The notes under the pieces are model-generated. The model had not been told where the DNA came from and did no database searches. It saw nothing but the letters and a program-made list of their open reading frames with translations. From Desulfosporosinus sp. OT (lineage in GTDB: Bacteria > Bacillota > Desulfitobacteriia > Desulfitobacteriales > Desulfitobacteriaceae), in the NCBI RefSeq assembly GCF_000224515.1, contig NZ_AGAF01000217.1, positions 1 to 33,898 of the forward strand: a stretch of 33,898 nt of DNA. Direction: 5' to 3'. Positions 33,573 through 33,898 of the stretch are shown in pieces (position 1 is the stretch's first letter; each line of letters starts with the position of its first letter). A program made the position numbers and the translations under genes.

Positions 33573-33898
33573 TATGTTGTTTCACCTCTGTTGTTTAAAT
33601 TTGATAACAGATATTTGTTTGTTGGGCAAATCTAGCTTGGAGCCTATAATGGTCACTATGTAAAGTTCACTAAAACCAAATTCCCCGTTTTTGTCCAAAT
33701 TCCTCCTTGACAGTCGATTTACCTGTTTTCGTTTCCTTCTCATTTGGCCCTTCTGAGCGTGTTTTTGTTCGAAAGACCAAGGTCCGTTTTTCTCTCGCTC
33801 ACGTCGATTTACTATGATGTTTGTTTCAGGTTTTTCCTATTCTGGTCACATCTTATCCTATTGTTACTCCTTTTTAACAGCTTTCAGAGGTTCGCATT
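33573..33898. other. Right edge, nothing recognised
   Basis: 326 bases upstream of the CbiA-like gene with stops in all frames. It should hold that gene's promoter unless transcription enters from outside the window. Confidence 0.4.

Overview
The window reads as chromosomal DNA of a low-to-moderate GC, Gram-positive anaerobe of the Clostridia. Supporting signs are a 1448-residue PolC-type replicative polymerase, lipoprotein signal peptides, strong AGGAGG-type ribosome binding sites, frequent TTG/GTG starts and U-tailed terminators. An apparent selenoprotein, a DUF438/hemerythrin/PAS sensor and a CbiA/DsrN-like amidase would fit a Peptococcaceae or Desulfitobacterium/Desulfosporosinus-type organism. 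That placement is inference from gene content.

Layout. 0.4-1.2 kb: a relic of a small protein and a doubly damaged DeoR regulator. 1.7-3.5 kb: leuD and leuC, alone, with their own terminator. 3.8-7.9 kb: two membrane diguanylate cyclases; the second follows a permuted NlpC/P60-like hydrolase 9 bp away. 8.4-10.1 kb: a SAM methyltransferase and a flavin reductase-like protein. 10.7-17.9 kb: a stump of an FAD oxidoreductase, polC, and a MutS2-like ATPase without an Smr domain. 18.4-21.3 kb: a DUF1858/DUF438/hemerythrin/PAS protein and a stand-alone RelA/SpoT-domain protein. 21.55-21.9 kb: a glutaredoxin-zinc ribbon gene whose first active-site codon is TGA (likely selenocysteine). 22.0-24.8 kb: an isochorismatase-family stump, a Phd-Uma2 fusion and a membrane-protein/cupin chimera. 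25.7-28.5 kb: a small membrane protein, a tail-collar gene joined to a relic of an SMC-like ATPase, a muconolactone isomerase-like protein, and a MerR regulator broken by a frameshift and an internal inversion. 28.6-30.9 kb: a lipoprotein operon ending in small membrane peptides. 31.2-33.6 kb: a DapF-like gene with an in-frame amber codon, a nitroreductase and a CbiA/CobB amidase lacking its glutaminase half.

Two themes stand out. First, recoding: a TGA falls exactly at the redox-active position of a glutaredoxin and is followed by a SECIS-like hairpin. A TAG also interrupts an otherwise continuous DapF-like frame, but there a plain nonsense mutation is more likely. Second, damage: about nine genes are frameshifted, truncated, internally deleted, inverted or fused, while polC, leuCD, the cyclases and the nitroreductase are clean. 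Real decay seems likelier than sequencing error because several lesions are deletions or rearrangements rather than single-base slips, but assembly artefacts cannot be excluded from sequence alone.

There is no CRISPR array, tRNA, rRNA or complete insertion sequence. Signalling (two cyclases, a RelA/SpoT protein, a PAS sensor) and redox proteins (Sec-glutaredoxin, flavin reductase, nitroreductase) dominate the intact genes.
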